Below are positions 25,817 to 34,076 of a DNA stretch of 38,936 nucleotides, in pieces. This DNA comes from Bacteroidales bacterium. Its GTDB lineage: Bacteria; Bacteroidota; Bacteroidia; Bacteroidales; UBA7960. The stretch is from contig SLOJ01000043.1 in assembly GCA_007132585.1 (NCBI GenBank), positions 1-38,936 on the forward strand. Reading direction: 5' to 3'. Made by a program: the position numbers and the translations under genes. Below the pieces are notes generated by a model, which did no database searches, was not told where the DNA came from, and saw only the letters and a list, made by a program, of their open reading frames with translations. Each line of letters opens with the position of its first letter. The stretch's first letter is position 1.

Positions 25817-26357
25817 TGTTGATCATTTTTAAATAATACATGGTTTGTTTTATGGTTTCTTTCTGGGATGTAGAATCATCGATCTGTATCATCAAATCAT
25901 ACAAATCAACATATTTTTCATGAAATCTTCCCACTTTGAAAGACGCATCTGATATTGCCATCAGATACTTGATATGAAAAAAAACTGAAGGTGTAAGGTC
26001 AATTATTACATCGTATTGCGAGTGAATAAAATCCAAAACTGCCTTATCTTTAGGTTGCTGATTCCATGCAAAACTACCTGCATTACAAAACTCAAAAGAA
26101 AGTTGTGGAAAGCAATGCTCAGGAAGATCTTTCATATTAAAAAATCCCAGTGTTTTTACCTTCTTTTTATCATTTTGTAGCTCTTTTACCAGGGAAGCGA
26201 TTTGCCTGTAATTCTCTTCTGTGGAAGCATCGTAAAGGATACCAAAAGTTTTTGCCTGGTTATATCCGAAAGTCTTTTTGGTGCGTTTTAGTTCTTTCAA
26301 CGCCCTTTTCAAAAACCAATGCCTTACGCCGTCTCGTATGTTTGTGAATATTTTCAC
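25806..26357 (-). CDS. DUF6913-family protein upstream of dapA
   Basis: The 183-residue soluble protein has a basic N-terminal helix (WFLKRALKELKRTKKTF), then alternating strands and helices (TFGILYDAST, KVKTLGFFNM, YDVIIDLTPS) suggesting a Rossmann-like or flavodoxin-like fold. I recognise it as the small Bacteroidota family (DUF6913) usually found next to dapA; its function is unknown. The 11-base overlap with dapA argues for coordinated expression. No catalytic signature was identified. Confidence 0.75.
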   Translation of the reverse strand: MKIFTNIRDGVRHWFLKRALKELKRTKKTFGYNQAKTFGILYDASTEENYRQIASLVKELQNDKKKVKTLGFFNMKDLPEHCFPQLSFEFCNAGSFAWNQQPKDKAVLDFIHSQYDVIIDLTPSVFFHIKYLMAISDASFKVGRFHEKYVDLYDLMIQIDDSTSQKETIKQTMYYLKMINNDQ

Positions 26358-26419
26358 AGAATGCTCAATATGATTTATTTTACTACGTTTGTATTAATTC
26401 TCCCGATAAAACATCAAAA

Positions 26420-26935
26420 TTAAACAAATTTGGTTATTGCATGTATAATTTCTCCGATATAAAAACGATGATAATCCTTTTCAGGGTACATATTATGAAT
26501 ACCCTTATCAAGAAAATTCTCCGGTTTTATGTCATCACAATATATCTTCCTGCATTCCAGCGCAATACGGGCCTGTTTAAAGTACACAGACCCCTGTGTG
26601 GAAGGTAGAGCATCCAGCCCGTCAACCTTCATTTTATCCATATCTCTGCCTGATTCAGTGCCCAGCAGATTCAAAGTTTTTCTAAACGACTCATCAAAAA
26701 AGTTAAGGGTAAAAATATCGTGTTTTTCCACAAACTCATAGGTATATCGCTGTGGTCTTATGTAGGCTGTGGCAATGGGTTTATTCCACAAAATTCCACA
26801 GGTACCCCAGCTGGCAGTCATCATATTATAATTTCCCGGTGTACCCGCACAAACGAGCATCCAATCCTGGTCGAGCAGTTTAAAAATGCTTTCATTCAAT
26901 TTATAAAGATCTGACTTCTTAAACTTTTCAATCAT
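26420..26935 (-). CDS. flavin reductase-like FMN-binding protein
   Basis: The 171-residue protein has the split-barrel flavin-binding pattern: DWMLVCAGTPGNYNMMTASWGTCGILWNKPIATAYIRPQRYT (cited by NMMTASWGTCGI and IATAYIRPQRYT) and later FTLNFFDESFR. Such proteins bind FMN and reduce it or serve as NAD(P)H-flavin oxidoreductases; the real substrate is unknown. It is a single gene, divergent from the MBL-fold gene across a 124-base gap. Confidence 0.87.
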   Translation of the reverse strand: MIEKFKKSDLYKLNESIFKLLDQDWMLVCAGTPGNYNMMTASWGTCGILWNKPIATAYIRPQRYTYEFVEKHDIFTLNFFDESFRKTLNLLGTESGRDMDKMKVDGLDALPSTQGSVYFKQARIALECRKIYCDDIKPENFLDKGIHNMYPEKDYHRFYIGEIIHAITKFV

Positions 26936-27023
26936 ATGAGCTTTGGTTTTGTTGTTCTATTAATGAATGCTACGAAAGTAGGCTTTTTTCGGCGGATAAT
27001 AAAATATGTGACTCAATAAACTT

Positions 27024-27031
27024 TATCTTTG
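27024..27031 (+). promoter_or_regulatory. putative -7 box for the MBL-fold gene
   Basis: TATCTTTG matches TAnnTTTG, 28 bases before the ATG at 27060. No -33 TTG at the usual spacing. Confidence 0.4.
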
Positions 27032-27059
27032 GTTTTTAGTTAAAAAAACATTGATATCA

Positions 27060-27833
27060 ATGAATCAAAATATAAAAATTACATTACTGGGCACGGGAAC
27101 ATCGCAGGGAATTCCTGTAGTTGCCTGCGATTGCAGGGTATGTCAAAGCACCGACCCCAAGGATAATCGGCTTCGCACTGCTGTTATGATTGAAACCCCA
27201 CACAATAATATCATAATTGATGCAGGACCCGATTTTCGTCAACAGATGCTTAAAGAGAATGTAAAAAAAGTTGATGCATTGCTTATTACCCACAACCATA
27301 AAGATCATACCGGTGGACTTGATGATGTAAGGGCTTTCAACTGGATACTAAAAAAACCTATGGAAGTTTTTGCCCGAGATAGTGTTTTAAAATCTATCAA
27401 AAAAGATTTTGATTATGCTTTTGAAGAAGAAAAATACCCGGGAGTGCCGCAAATAAATCTTCACACCATTACCAATGAATCGTTTGATTTTCATGGTGAT
27501 CATATTATTCCCATTGATGCCCGACATGCCAAAATGCCCGTATTTGGTTTTCGTATCGGTGATTTTTCCTACCTTACCGATGCAAGCATTATAAGGCCTG
27601 AAGAGCTGGATAAAATGAAAGGCTCAAAATACATTATTATCAATGCTTTAAGAAAGGAAAAACATTACTCCCATTTCAATCTTAAGGAAGCCATTGAAAT
27701 ATTACAGTATCTCAAACCCGAAAGAGGTTATTTAACCCATATCAGTCATCAGATGGGCCGTTATAAAGAAGTAAGCAAAGAACTACCACCCGGAATTGAG
27801 CTGGCTTATGATGGGTTAAGATTTCAGGTTTAA
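27060..27833 (+). CDS. MBL-fold hydrolase, PhnP-like
   Basis: The protein (257 aa from ATG 27060) begins with KITLLGTGTSQGIPVVACDCRVC, then the metal motif THNHKDHTGGLDD, and later HARHAK-like DARHAKMPVFGFRIG and SYLTDAS. The GTGTSxGxP start with a CxCxxC-like cysteine set is typical of PhnP-type phosphodiesterases and related enzymes that act on cyclic phosphates. There is no phosphonate gene cluster here, so the substrate is open. A TTG at 27051 is an alternative start but the ATG is more likely. Confidence 0.88.
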   Translation: MNQNIKITLLGTGTSQGIPVVACDCRVCQSTDPKDNRLRTAVMIETPHNNIIIDAGPDFRQQMLKENVKKVDALLITHNHKDHTGGLDDVRAFNWILKKPMEVFARDSVLKSIKKDFDYAFEEEKYPGVPQINLHTITNESFDFHGDHIIPIDARHAKMPVFGFRIGDFSYLTDASIIRPEELDKMKGSKYIIINALRKEKHYSHFNLKEAIEILQYLKPERGYLTHISHQMGRYKEVSKELPPGIELAYDGLRFQV

Positions 27834-28053
27834 GCCATGGTGTTCCATGTGGGTGTTTTTTACTAATTTTGACTCCCGATGAATAAGAGTTATAAACTTA
27901 TACCGGTTAAAGCCTGAATGACCATCTGGCGATCAAGAAACGATAAAAATGAAATTCACGCAAGTTAAATCGTAAGACCTGGTCACCAGGATGCACAAGC
28001 AATAGAAAAAAGGGAGTTCAGCAAAGCAAATACTTTAATTTAATTATTTTTGA
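27834..28053 (+). other. 220-base intergenic stretch with several hairpins, no gene recognised
   Basis: After the MBL stop there is a weak hairpin (CATGG 27836-27840 with CCATG 27845-27849) followed by a short T-run, then a TAATTTTG box (27864-27871). Beyond it are GACTCCC (27871-27877), able to pair with GGGAGTT (28012-28018), and the hairpin CCTGG-tca-CCAGG (27978-27990). This could be a long 5' leader of the DUF6452 gene or a small RNA. No known riboswitch, 6S, SRP or tRNA pattern was recognised. Confidence 0.45.
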
Positions 28054-28593
28054 ATGACATTGTTTAATTACATTTCGTGGATCAAATTAAAAAACTTGCT
28101 CCAGGTTGCAATGCTCGGGGGTGTCTTTTTAACTTCGTGCGTAAATGAAGAAATCTGCGAAGATCTGGAAAATGTTCCTGTAAGACTGGGTTTTTATTAT
28201 ATTGACCAGGATCAGGATGAACCCCTGGTTTTAAATATTGATAGTATTTACATTCATGGTTTGAATAATGATTCCATCATTTATGATTACCGGCGAAATG
28301 TAAGTCGTGTTGAACTTCCACTCAATGCTGCTACTAAAACCACAGCTTTTTTGATGTATTTTCCAGCACCACCTGAAATTGCAAATCTTATAAAAGATAC
28401 TATTTGGTTTACCTATGAAGTAAAACCTACTCTTATTTCAATGGAGTGTGGTTTTGCCAGTTTTTTTGAATTGATTGAAGTAAGCCATAGCAACATGATG
28501 ATTGACAGTATTTCTATTGAAGAAACATCAGTAAACAATAACCTTGATGAACATATTAAAATATTTCCTTTTGTTGATGACAGTGATCTTTAG
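28054..28593 (+). CDS. DUF6452-family putative lipoprotein
   Basis: The 179-residue protein has a hydrophobic N-terminal segment ending in the lipobox-like GVFLTSC (Cys about 29), followed by a C-rich start (CVNEEICEDL) and a beta-rich body with a conserved late Cys (SMECGFASFFEL). I recognise it as the Bacteroidota family DUF6452, generally paired with DUF6048 downstream. Function unknown; a periplasm-facing envelope role is inferred from the lipobox. It overlaps the next gene by 47 bases. Confidence 0.75.
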   Translation: MTLFNYISWIKLKNLLQVAMLGGVFLTSCVNEEICEDLENVPVRLGFYYIDQDQDEPLVLNIDSIYIHGLNNDSIIYDYRRNVSRVELPLNAATKTTAFLMYFPAPPEIANLIKDTIWFTYEVKPTLISMECGFASFFELIEVSHSNMMIDSISIEETSVNNNLDEHIKIFPFVDDSDL

Positions 28594-29224
28594 TTATGCT
28601 GCGTTTGCCCAAAATGAACACAGCACTGATACTGTCAAACATGATTTTGAAATTACACCTTTTATCAGGTTAGGAATTGACGTTTCTGCTATTGGCAGAT
28701 CATTTTATGAGCCTGAAGTCCGCCAGATTGAGTTCTCCGTTGATTCTGAGCTGATCCGGAATTTTTTCTTCAATCTTGAAGGTGGTGTATTACGAGTAAA
28801 TTCTGAACAGGAAACCTTTTCCTATAAATCTTCCGGTTATTTTGTGCGTGCGGGTACCGATTTCAACCTTTTAGGCAGGCCCGATCCAGGTCAAAAAGAT
28901 CTGGTTCTTTTTGGCTTGCGCTATGCTTACGCTTATTTAAACCATGAATCACCGTTTTTTGATCTTGAAAACCCCTACTGGGGGAGCTACTCCGGAAGCA
29001 TTGATCCTTCGGGTTATCATGCGCACTGGTTTGAGTTGACGGGAGGTGTTCGCACCGAAGTATTCAAAAATCTATTTGTAGGCTGGACATTGCGAACCAA
29101 AGTACCACTTTATAAAACTGCTGAACCCGAAATTGAACCTTACTACATTGCCGGTTTGGGTTACGGTAAACTTAAGACACCTGTTATGGTGCATTTTTCA
29201 TTGTTTTACCGTTTTGGATTATAA
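28547..29224 (+). CDS. DUF6048-family putative outer-membrane beta-barrel protein
   Basis: The 225-residue protein starts at ATG 28547 with a signal peptide (MNILKYFLLLMTVIFSYAAFA). The remainder is rich in alternating aromatic/aliphatic strands and ends in HFSLFYRFGL, whose C-terminal aromatic pattern fits an outer-membrane barrel. It matches what I know of DUF6048, the usual partner of DUF6452. The overlap with the upstream gene indicates coupled translation. It ends 8 bases from the convergent PAS gene. Confidence 0.75.
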   Translation: MNILKYFLLLMTVIFSYAAFAQNEHSTDTVKHDFEITPFIRLGIDVSAIGRSFYEPEVRQIEFSVDSELIRNFFFNLEGGVLRVNSEQETFSYKSSGYFVRAGTDFNLLGRPDPGQKDLVLFGLRYAYAYLNHESPFFDLENPYWGSYSGSIDPSGYHAHWFELTGGVRTEVFKNLFVGWTLRTKVPLYKTAEPEIEPYYIAGLGYGKLKTPVMVHFSLFYRFGL

Positions 29225-29232
29225 TAAGAAAA

Positions 29233-30294
29233 CTATTTGTGGGTTGCTTTGATATATTCAAGCAATATGGCATTAAGTTCTGATAACCGGGTTTCTGAAA
29301 TGTGTAGTTTTTCATTAATCCGTTGCAATTCAAGGTTCTTTTCTCCGATAGTATGATAAGCCTTATGCGCATCATCGCGTGCAGCTTCAAGTTCTTCTAT
29401 CAATTCTTTCAGCTGCGATACATCCTTGAAAATGCAAAATAACCCGGTAAACCCAATACCTTTGCTATCAGTTTGGGGTGTTATGGTTATACTAACATGC
29501 CTTTTTTTGCCGGGCAAAGTGCATATGGATGTTTCAAGCACAGCTTTATCGCCCGGATTTAATTTACCTGCCACATCCATTATTCTTTTCATTTCATCTG
29601 GTGATGCTATAAATTCTGAGAGATTTTTATCTACCAGGTGTTGTGTTTCAAATATTTCGGTCATGGCATTATTTGTAAATATAAAATCATATGTAAGATC
29701 AATAATAGCAATACCTTCTCCCAGTTTTTCAATCAGGTCACGTAACTTTTCTTCCCTGTCGGTAAGCGCAACAGCCATATGCTTAATTTCTGAAATATCT
29801 TCCCCAACAAGAACAAATGAACAATCGCCCTGCTTTCCGTAAACCGGGCTTAAACTGCCATATAACCAAACCTTTTCTCCATTTTTATGTCTGAGGGAAT
29901 ATTCGCCTCTCCATTTTTTATTGTTCTTTAGAGCATCTTTGATGCCTGGATTTTCAAGTAAATTACAAAGTGCATTGATTCCTGAGTGAAGAGATTTTCC
30001 TATGAGTTCATCCTGTTCATAACCCGTTAGCTTTGTAAATCTTGAATTCAGAAATTCTATATATGAATTTGTATCGGTAATTACAAATAAACTTTCACTC
30101 TGGTTGATCGCTTCATACAACTTGGCAATAGTTTGATTCTGGTAGTTCAGTTTTTGCTTCAGACTTGCATTTTGCTCATTTTCGTCTGAATGCCAGCCGT
30201 TATCAAATTGCATATTACCAAAGTTTGCGGATGCTTTTACTTTCCGAGAAGGTTTCGCTGTTTTTTCCTTAATATATAATGTATTCCTTTTCAT
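29233..30294 (-). CDS. PAS-PAS coiled-coil sensor protein lacking an output domain
   Basis: The 353-residue cytoplasmic protein has a basic N-terminus, a PAS domain with PAC segment (about 60-170: YIEFLNSRFTKLTGYEQDEL, then VLVGEDISEIKH), a second PAS (about 185-300: GEGIAIIDLTYDFIFTNNAM, then CIFKDVSQLKE), and a terminal coiled coil. The coil ends in ETRLSELNAI, a stretch that in many Bacteroidota histidine kinases runs straight into the phospho-acceptor helix, but here the protein stops after 11 more residues. No HisKA, HATPase, GGDEF or other effector is present, and none was found in other frames downstream. It is divergent from the receptor cyclase gene and may work with it or be a truncated kinase. 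Confidence 0.85.
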   Translation of the reverse strand: MKRNTLYIKEKTAKPSRKVKASANFGNMQFDNGWHSDENEQNASLKQKLNYQNQTIAKLYEAINQSESLFVITDTNSYIEFLNSRFTKLTGYEQDELIGKSLHSGINALCNLLENPGIKDALKNNKKWRGEYSLRHKNGEKVWLYGSLSPVYGKQGDCSFVLVGEDISEIKHMAVALTDREEKLRDLIEKLGEGIAIIDLTYDFIFTNNAMTEIFETQHLVDKNLSEFIASPDEMKRIMDVAGKLNPGDKAVLETSICTLPGKKRHVSITITPQTDSKGIGFTGLFCIFKDVSQLKELIEELEAARDDAHKAYHTIGEKNLELQRINEKLHISETRLSELNAILLEYIKATHK

Positions 30295-30639
30295 TAAATT
30301 GTTTTACAGGTATTGATTTGTATTATTGTAAAAACAGTATAAATATCCTGAAAATTCTTTATTGGAGAAGAAAAATGAAAACTAAACTACTTCCAGAATT
30401 TTTTTTTATACCCGTAAAATAAAATTTATCTTATCATTAACAGTCTTTAACCCAGCTAATAATTGTTTTGATGATTTTTCAAAAGTTTAAAAGTTATTAA
30501 CAATCAAAAATATATACTATATTGCTGTTATTCAGTTATTTATGTATTCTATGAGATAAAAACATGAAATTATGACCTCTATAAAACGCCTTGTAACAAT
30601 ACTTTTTTTATTTTTGAGTGCCACTAACATAAATAAAAC
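30295..30639. other. 345-base divergent intergenic region between PAS and cyclase genes
   Basis: Very AT-rich. It contains a TATTTTTG box at 30609-30616, close to the cyclase start, and a 23-codon ORF (30572-30643) with a signal-peptide-like sequence MTSIKRLVTILFLFLS whose TGA overlaps the cyclase TTG start. No repeat, operator or RNA motif was recognised otherwise. Confidence 0.5.
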
Positions 30640-33600
30640 TTGAAATTTGTTGTAAAACATTACCAAAGAACACTGATCCTTTGCATTCTGGTTTTCATTG
30701 GCTTACATCAGCCTCTTATGGCCCAGCCCGGTATACCTACTATGATGAATTATCATCACTCGGAATACAGGGCTGAAACACAAAACTGGTCTGTTGTACA
30801 AGATAAAAGAGGTTTGATATATGTGGCCAATTTAAGCGGAGTACTGGAGTATGATGGCAATCACTGGAGGTTGATTTCGCTTCCGGGAAATAAATTTGTT
30901 ACATCACTTGGTATTGATGAACAAGGTATTATTTATGCAGGAAGCCATGGCGAGTTCGGCTATCTGAAACCCGACTCAAAAGGATCTCTTCAATATCAAT
31001 CGCTTCTTCACCTTTTCCCTGCCGAGCACCGAGATTTTTCTTATATATGGCAAATTAATAATACATCAGAGGGTATATTCTTTTCCAATTATGATAACCT
31101 GTTCCGTCTTAAAAACGACACTGTTACCGTATGGACATACAGCAGATACAGTAATTTTTTCACTATAGATGATAAAGTCCTTGTATATGATCATGATAAC
31201 CCTTCACGTCTTCTCTATGTAAAAGGTGATTCACTAAAAAATATTCCAGGAGGTGAGTTACTTTCCAGTTACAGAATCAGAGGCATTTATCCATTCGACT
31301 CTGAAAATATTCTGATATATTCTGATAATAAAGGCTTTGCCAGTATCCCTAATCCGTTTAAAAATAAAGATAAAGATTTGATCGCAAAACCCTTGCCCAA
31401 TCAAGGTGTGTTTAACTTTCTGAATCAAAACAGGCTTACCTACGGCAAAAGGCTTAGGAACGGACATTACGCTTTTGCAACGCTTAAGGCAGGTATTATT
31501 ATAATGGATAATACAGGAAGTGCAGTTAGTATTCTAAACAGAAACATGGGGTTACAAAATGAAACAGTAAATTTTTTATATGAAGATCGTGATGAAGTGC
31601 TGTGGCTGGCACTCGACAATGGAATAAGTACGGCAAACATAAATCTTCCAGTTCAATTTTGGAGCAGAAAGTCGGGCATTAAAGGATCTGTGTTGAGTAT
31701 TACCGAATTTGAAAACCATATATATGCTGGCACATGGCAAGGACTTTACAAAATGGATAAAAATCATAAGCTTGATGATATGATTTCATCAGAAACCGGC
31801 TATTTGTCAGGCAGCTTTAAAAATACTTCGAACATCAATGGCATTACCTGGCACCTGAATACTCTAAATTCGGGAAATAGAAATACAGGTTTATTGGTGT
31901 CGGGAAGCGACGGACTTATCTATATTGACCGCAATCATAATCCCATGGTTATTGAAAAAGGATATTTTTACTTCAGTCTTCAATCGGAAGAGTTTCCGGA
32001 ATTTATTCTGGCCGGGGGGTCTGAGGGATTATTTGTTTATCATATGCCGGTTAAAAACAATTCTTCTATCAAAAAGATTGCCGAATTTCCTGATTTCAAA
32101 TATCTGGAACCTTATAAAATAACTGAAGGGCAAAATCTTACATTCTGGATATCTCATCGTAGCGATGGCATTTCGCGTTTGAGTTTGTCCGGCCTTTTAT
32201 CTGCAGTTAACTTAACAGCCGATGATATAACAGAGAATAACAAAGCTATTGAAGTAAAACATTTTAACTCAGATCAGGGCTTACCCGTAAATGTTAAAAT
32301 AGAAGCATTTAATTACGGTAATAAAGTTTTCTTTCTCACAGGAAAAGGTATAATGTCAGTTTCAGAAAACCGTTCAGATAAAAGTGAGTATTTTAAAAGT
32401 ATAAATTTTTTTACTGATTTTATTTTAAAAAAATTTGTCTCGGTAAGATTTATCAAAACCTGCCATAATAATTGCTTATGGATGCAAATTTATGATAAAC
32501 ACTCAAGAGAAAAGAGTGTTGTCCAGCTAAGTTATGACCGTAACAAAAACCATTTCATATTAAATAACAATCGTTTCAATTTTCTTTCCGGACAAACGGT
32601 TGATGATATTTTCATTGATAAAACAAACAATGCATCGTGGTTTGCCGCCGATGATTATATTTACAGGTATGAGATTGATGAAAATTTTCAGCGAAATAAT
32701 TTCAAATGTTTGATCCGGAACATTGCGGTGAACAAAAAAACATATTTCGGCGGTAAAATCAATAGATCTCAAAACAAAATCAAAATTTCCAACAGAGCCA
32801 AGTCTGGAATTTCAGGGTTTTCACATCATCAAAGTCACCTTGAGTTTAGTTATGCTGTAACAGATTATTTTTTCCCACAACATACGGTCTTTTCCAGTAA
32901 ACTAAAAGGACATGAAAAAAACTGGACACCATGGACCAATCAATCATCAAGAGAGTTTAATAACCTAAATCCGGGTAATTATATTTTCATGGTAAGAGCC
33001 AGAGATGCCTTCGGAAATGAAAGCACAATGGACTCCTTTAGTTTTCAGATCTTCAAGCCCTGGTATGTAACCAATCTGGCATACTTTACTTATTTTCTGC
33101 TGGCTGCAGGGCTTATAGTAATCTTATTTTGGATTATAAACAAACAATTGTTAAAAATCAAATACAAACTGGAAAGGAATATAAAGGAAAGAACATCTGA
33201 AATAGAAGAAAAGCAATATCAGCTTAAAGAAGAAATGAAAAGATCAGACCAGCTTCTTAAAAATATTCTGCCTCTGCAGATTGCTGAAGAACTTAAAAAC
33301 ACAGGAAATGTAAGACCTCAGTATTACGATCTTGCTACCATAATGTTTATGGATTTTAAGGATTTCTCAAAAATATCGCAGTTCATTAACCCCCTTAAGC
33401 TTATCAATGAGTTAAATGAGAGCTTCATTAAATTTGATGAGATTGCACATAAACATCGTCTTGAAAAAATCAAAACCATTGGCGATGCCTACATGTGTGC
33501 AGGAGGTATTCCTGAACCCAATATCACCAACCCATTTGATACTATTATTGCTGCTTTTGAAATATTGAATTACTTAAAAGTTGCTGAAGAAAATCAATGG

Positions 33601-33966
33601 CTGAGTGATGTAAGAATTGGAATTCATACCGGAGAGATAATGGCCGGAATAATTGGGAGAAATAAATTTGCCTATGATATTTGGGGTGAAGCTGTTAATA
33701 CAGCCAGCCGAATGGAAACATCGGGTGAAGCAGGTAAAATAAATATTTCGGGTGAGACCTACAGACTGGTGAAGAATTTTTTCGATTGCGAGTATCGTGG
33801 CAAATTGGAAGCAAAGCATAATAACCAGTTTGATATGTATTATGTTATCCGAATTAAGAAAGAGTTTAGCAAAGACGAAGATGGTACTTTTCCAAACGAT
33901 ATGTTTTATGAAAAACTAAATGATTTTTTGAGTATGGGTAAAAAACAAAAGATCAACTTACAATAA
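30640..33966 (+). CDS. receptor-type adenylate cyclase: periplasmic propeller, Y_Y_Y domain, membrane helix, class III cyclase
   Basis: The 1108-residue protein has a signal peptide (ends near LMAQ, residue 29), a periplasmic two-component-regulator-type beta-propeller (about 45-700, e.g. FLYEDRDEVLWLALDNGIS), a Y_Y_Y domain (about 728-803, ending LNPGNYIFMVRARDAFGNES), one membrane helix (about 812-836), a signalling coiled coil with LLKNILPLQIAEELK, and a class III cyclase domain (about 895-1090). Catalytic residues are complete: metal Asp905 and Asp949, adenine-selecting Lys945 and Asp1013, transition-state Asn1020 and Arg1024. Lys/Asp rather than Glu/Cys argues for ATP as substrate. The sensor half is that of hybrid two-component carbohydrate sensors, here joined to cAMP synthesis. 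The start is TTG 30640; no ATG is available upstream in frame. Confidence 0.93.
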   Translation: MKFVVKHYQRTLILCILVFIGLHQPLMAQPGIPTMMNYHHSEYRAETQNWSVVQDKRGLIYVANLSGVLEYDGNHWRLISLPGNKFVTSLGIDEQGIIYAGSHGEFGYLKPDSKGSLQYQSLLHLFPAEHRDFSYIWQINNTSEGIFFSNYDNLFRLKNDTVTVWTYSRYSNFFTIDDKVLVYDHDNPSRLLYVKGDSLKNIPGGELLSSYRIRGIYPFDSENILIYSDNKGFASIPNPFKNKDKDLIAKPLPNQGVFNFLNQNRLTYGKRLRNGHYAFATLKAGIIIMDNTGSAVSILNRNMGLQNETVNFLYEDRDEVLWLALDNGISTANINLPVQFWSRKSGIKGSVLSITEFENHIYAGTWQGLYKMDKNHKLDDMISSETGYLSGSFKNTSNINGITWHLNTLNSGNRNTGLLVSGSDGLIYIDRNHNPMVIEKGYFYFSLQSEEFPEFILAGGSEGLFVYHMPVKNNSSIKKIAEFPDFKYLEPYKITEGQNLTFWISHRSDGISRLSLSGLLSAVNLTADDITENNKAIEVKHFNSDQGLPVNVKIEAFNYGNKVFFLTGKGIMSVSENRSDKSEYFKSINFFTDFILKKFVSVRFIKTCHNNCLWMQIYDKHSREKSVVQLSYDRNKNHFILNNNRFNFLSGQTVDDIFIDKTNNASWFAADDYIYRYEIDENFQRNNFKCLIRNIAVNKKTYFGGKINRSQNKIKISNRAKSGISGFSHHQSHLEFSYAVTDYFFPQHTVFSSKLKGHEKNWTPWTNQSSREFNNLNPGNYIFMVRARDAFGNESTMDSFSFQIFKPWYVTNLAYFTYFLLAAGLIVILFWIINKQLLKIKYKLERNIKERTSEIEEKQYQLKEEMKRSDQLLKNILPLQIAEELKNTGNVRPQYYDLATIMFMDFKDFSKISQFINPLKLINELNESFIKFDEIAHKHRLEKIKTIGDAYMCAGGIPEPNITNPFDTIIAAFEILNYLKVAEENQWLSDVRIGIHTGEIMAGIIGRNKFAYDIWGEAVNTASRMETSGEAGKINISGETYRLVKNFFDCEYRGKLEAKHNNQFDMYYVIRIKKEFSKDEDGTFPNDMFYEKLNDFLSMGKKQKINLQ

Positions 33967-34036
33967 CTTAATGAATAGGGTTGATAATTTATTTGAAAAT
34001 TAAAAGTTTCACTGAGATATTGACATATATATTAAT

Positions 34037-34044
34037 TAATTTTG
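34037..34044 (+). promoter_or_regulatory. putative -7 box for the HD-domain gene
   Basis: TAATTTTG matches TAnnTTTG, 32 bases before the ATG at 34077. A TTGACA lies at 34020-34025, but the 14-base spacing from its TTG is short for this promoter class. Confidence 0.4.
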
Positions 34045-34076
34045 AAGTGTCCTAAACACTGAATACCTCCAAAAAT

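Noticed and set aside
27836-27861. Terminator after the MBL-fold gene
   Set aside because: The stem has only five pairs and the T-run begins several bases after it, so it was mentioned only in the intergenic entry.
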